Assembly: GCA_947497145.1 (NCBI GenBank)
Contig: CANMFQ010000033.1
Coordinates: 1-41,664, forward strand
Length of the DNA stretch: 41,664 bases
Direction: 5' to 3'
DNA from: an uncultured Flavobacteriaceae bacterium
Lineage (GTDB): Bacteria; Bacteroidota; Bacteroidia; Flavobacteriales; Flavobacteriaceae
Shown: piece after piece, positions 41,533 to 41,664 of the stretch
How positions within the stretch are numbered: position 1 is the first letter of the stretch
How the letters are laid out: every line of letters starts with the position of its first letter
Notes under the pieces: generated by a model
The model's database searches: none
Told to the model about the DNA's origin: nothing
Seen by the model: the letters and a program-made list of their open reading frames with translations, nothing else
Position numbers and translations under genes: made by a program

Positions 41533-41664
41533 CCGCTCTCCAAAGAGTATTGAGTAGGGCTGTGCGAAGTTGGCAACTTCGTACCGCCAACAGTAAGCCA
41601 TGCGAGTAAGAAACAATAGTGAATTACAAAAGCTACAGCAGTATTTGTTGTGACTTTGTGTTGC
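41533..41664. repeat. Main hairpin element, type B, running off the window
   Basis: CCGCTCTCCAAAGAGTATTG, AGTAGGGCTGTGCGAAGTTG then GCAACTTCGTACCGCCAACA and the middle to GTGTTGC at the window end. The array therefore continues beyond the window. Confidence 0.9.

Noticed and set aside
26475-41664. CRISPR array
   Set aside because: Repeat units are about 165 bp, spacing is irregular, and the intervals are genes; no short regular repeats or cas genes.
26475-41664. Integron-type gene-cassette array
   Set aside because: The layout (hairpin between small cassettes) is suggestive, but the hairpins lack attC-type RYYYAAC/GTTRRRY boxes and no integron integrase is seen. A single-tyrosine HUH transposase is present instead.

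Overview
The window looks like chromosome from a marine-type member of the Bacteroidota, most likely a Flavobacteriaceae. It is AT-rich and Shine-Dalgarno sites are rare. A TAnnTTTG promoter element is present. The gene families fit: a DUF2490 protein beside a beta carbonic anhydrase and SulP transporter, a DsbD with a fused thioredoxin, and an Rhs core of the Bacteroidetes type (KDHLGNVRVVV, YYPFGM, GFQGQEKDSE). I cannot name a genus from sequence alone.

Positions 1-1308 hold a frameshifted MORN/HEAT-like gene in low-complexity surroundings and look like an accessory remnant. Positions 1309-23810 are ordinary core genome: agmatinase, CDGSH protein and membrane acyltransferase (minus strand); a tight plus-strand operon of FMN reductase, pabB, an alpha/beta hydrolase, tilS, dsbD and a CocE-type hydrolase; a lipoprotein with a good terminator; a small membrane ORF, a VWA protein and an AAA+ ATPase (a MoxR/ChlI-VWA pair); four tandem copies of a 160-bp repeat; a minus-strand group of secreted protein, SulP transporter, carbonic anhydrase and DUF2490 protein with a divergent TetR regulator; and a histidine kinase/response regulator pair.

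Positions 24006-41664 are a long array of Rhs toxin-tip and immunity modules, all on the plus strand. It begins with the 3' end of an rhs gene (core, nuclease-like tip and SUKH-like immunity gene). About seventeen displaced modules follow. Each has a start-less, often broken C-terminal toxin fragment followed at once by a small immunity-like gene (cytoplasmic, lipoprotein, membrane or leucine-rich repeat). I see no rhs 5' end here.

The modules are punctuated by a repeated element of about 165 bp, with a hairpin at each end in inverted orientation (like a REP pair or BIME). The densest cluster of copies flanks a Y1/REP-associated tyrosine transposase (27232-27837), the probable source. A second, diverged family near immunity-gene ends keeps the same layout (GTG, variable stem, TGY loop, complementary stem, TAC) with different but still complementary stems, so the folded hairpin, not the primary sequence, appears to be conserved. 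The combination of a RAYT, its hairpin elements and a linear store of toxin/immunity cassettes is the main candidate for an undescribed system: the repeats may supply the homology or the transposase sites by which tips are gained, stored, fused and lost.
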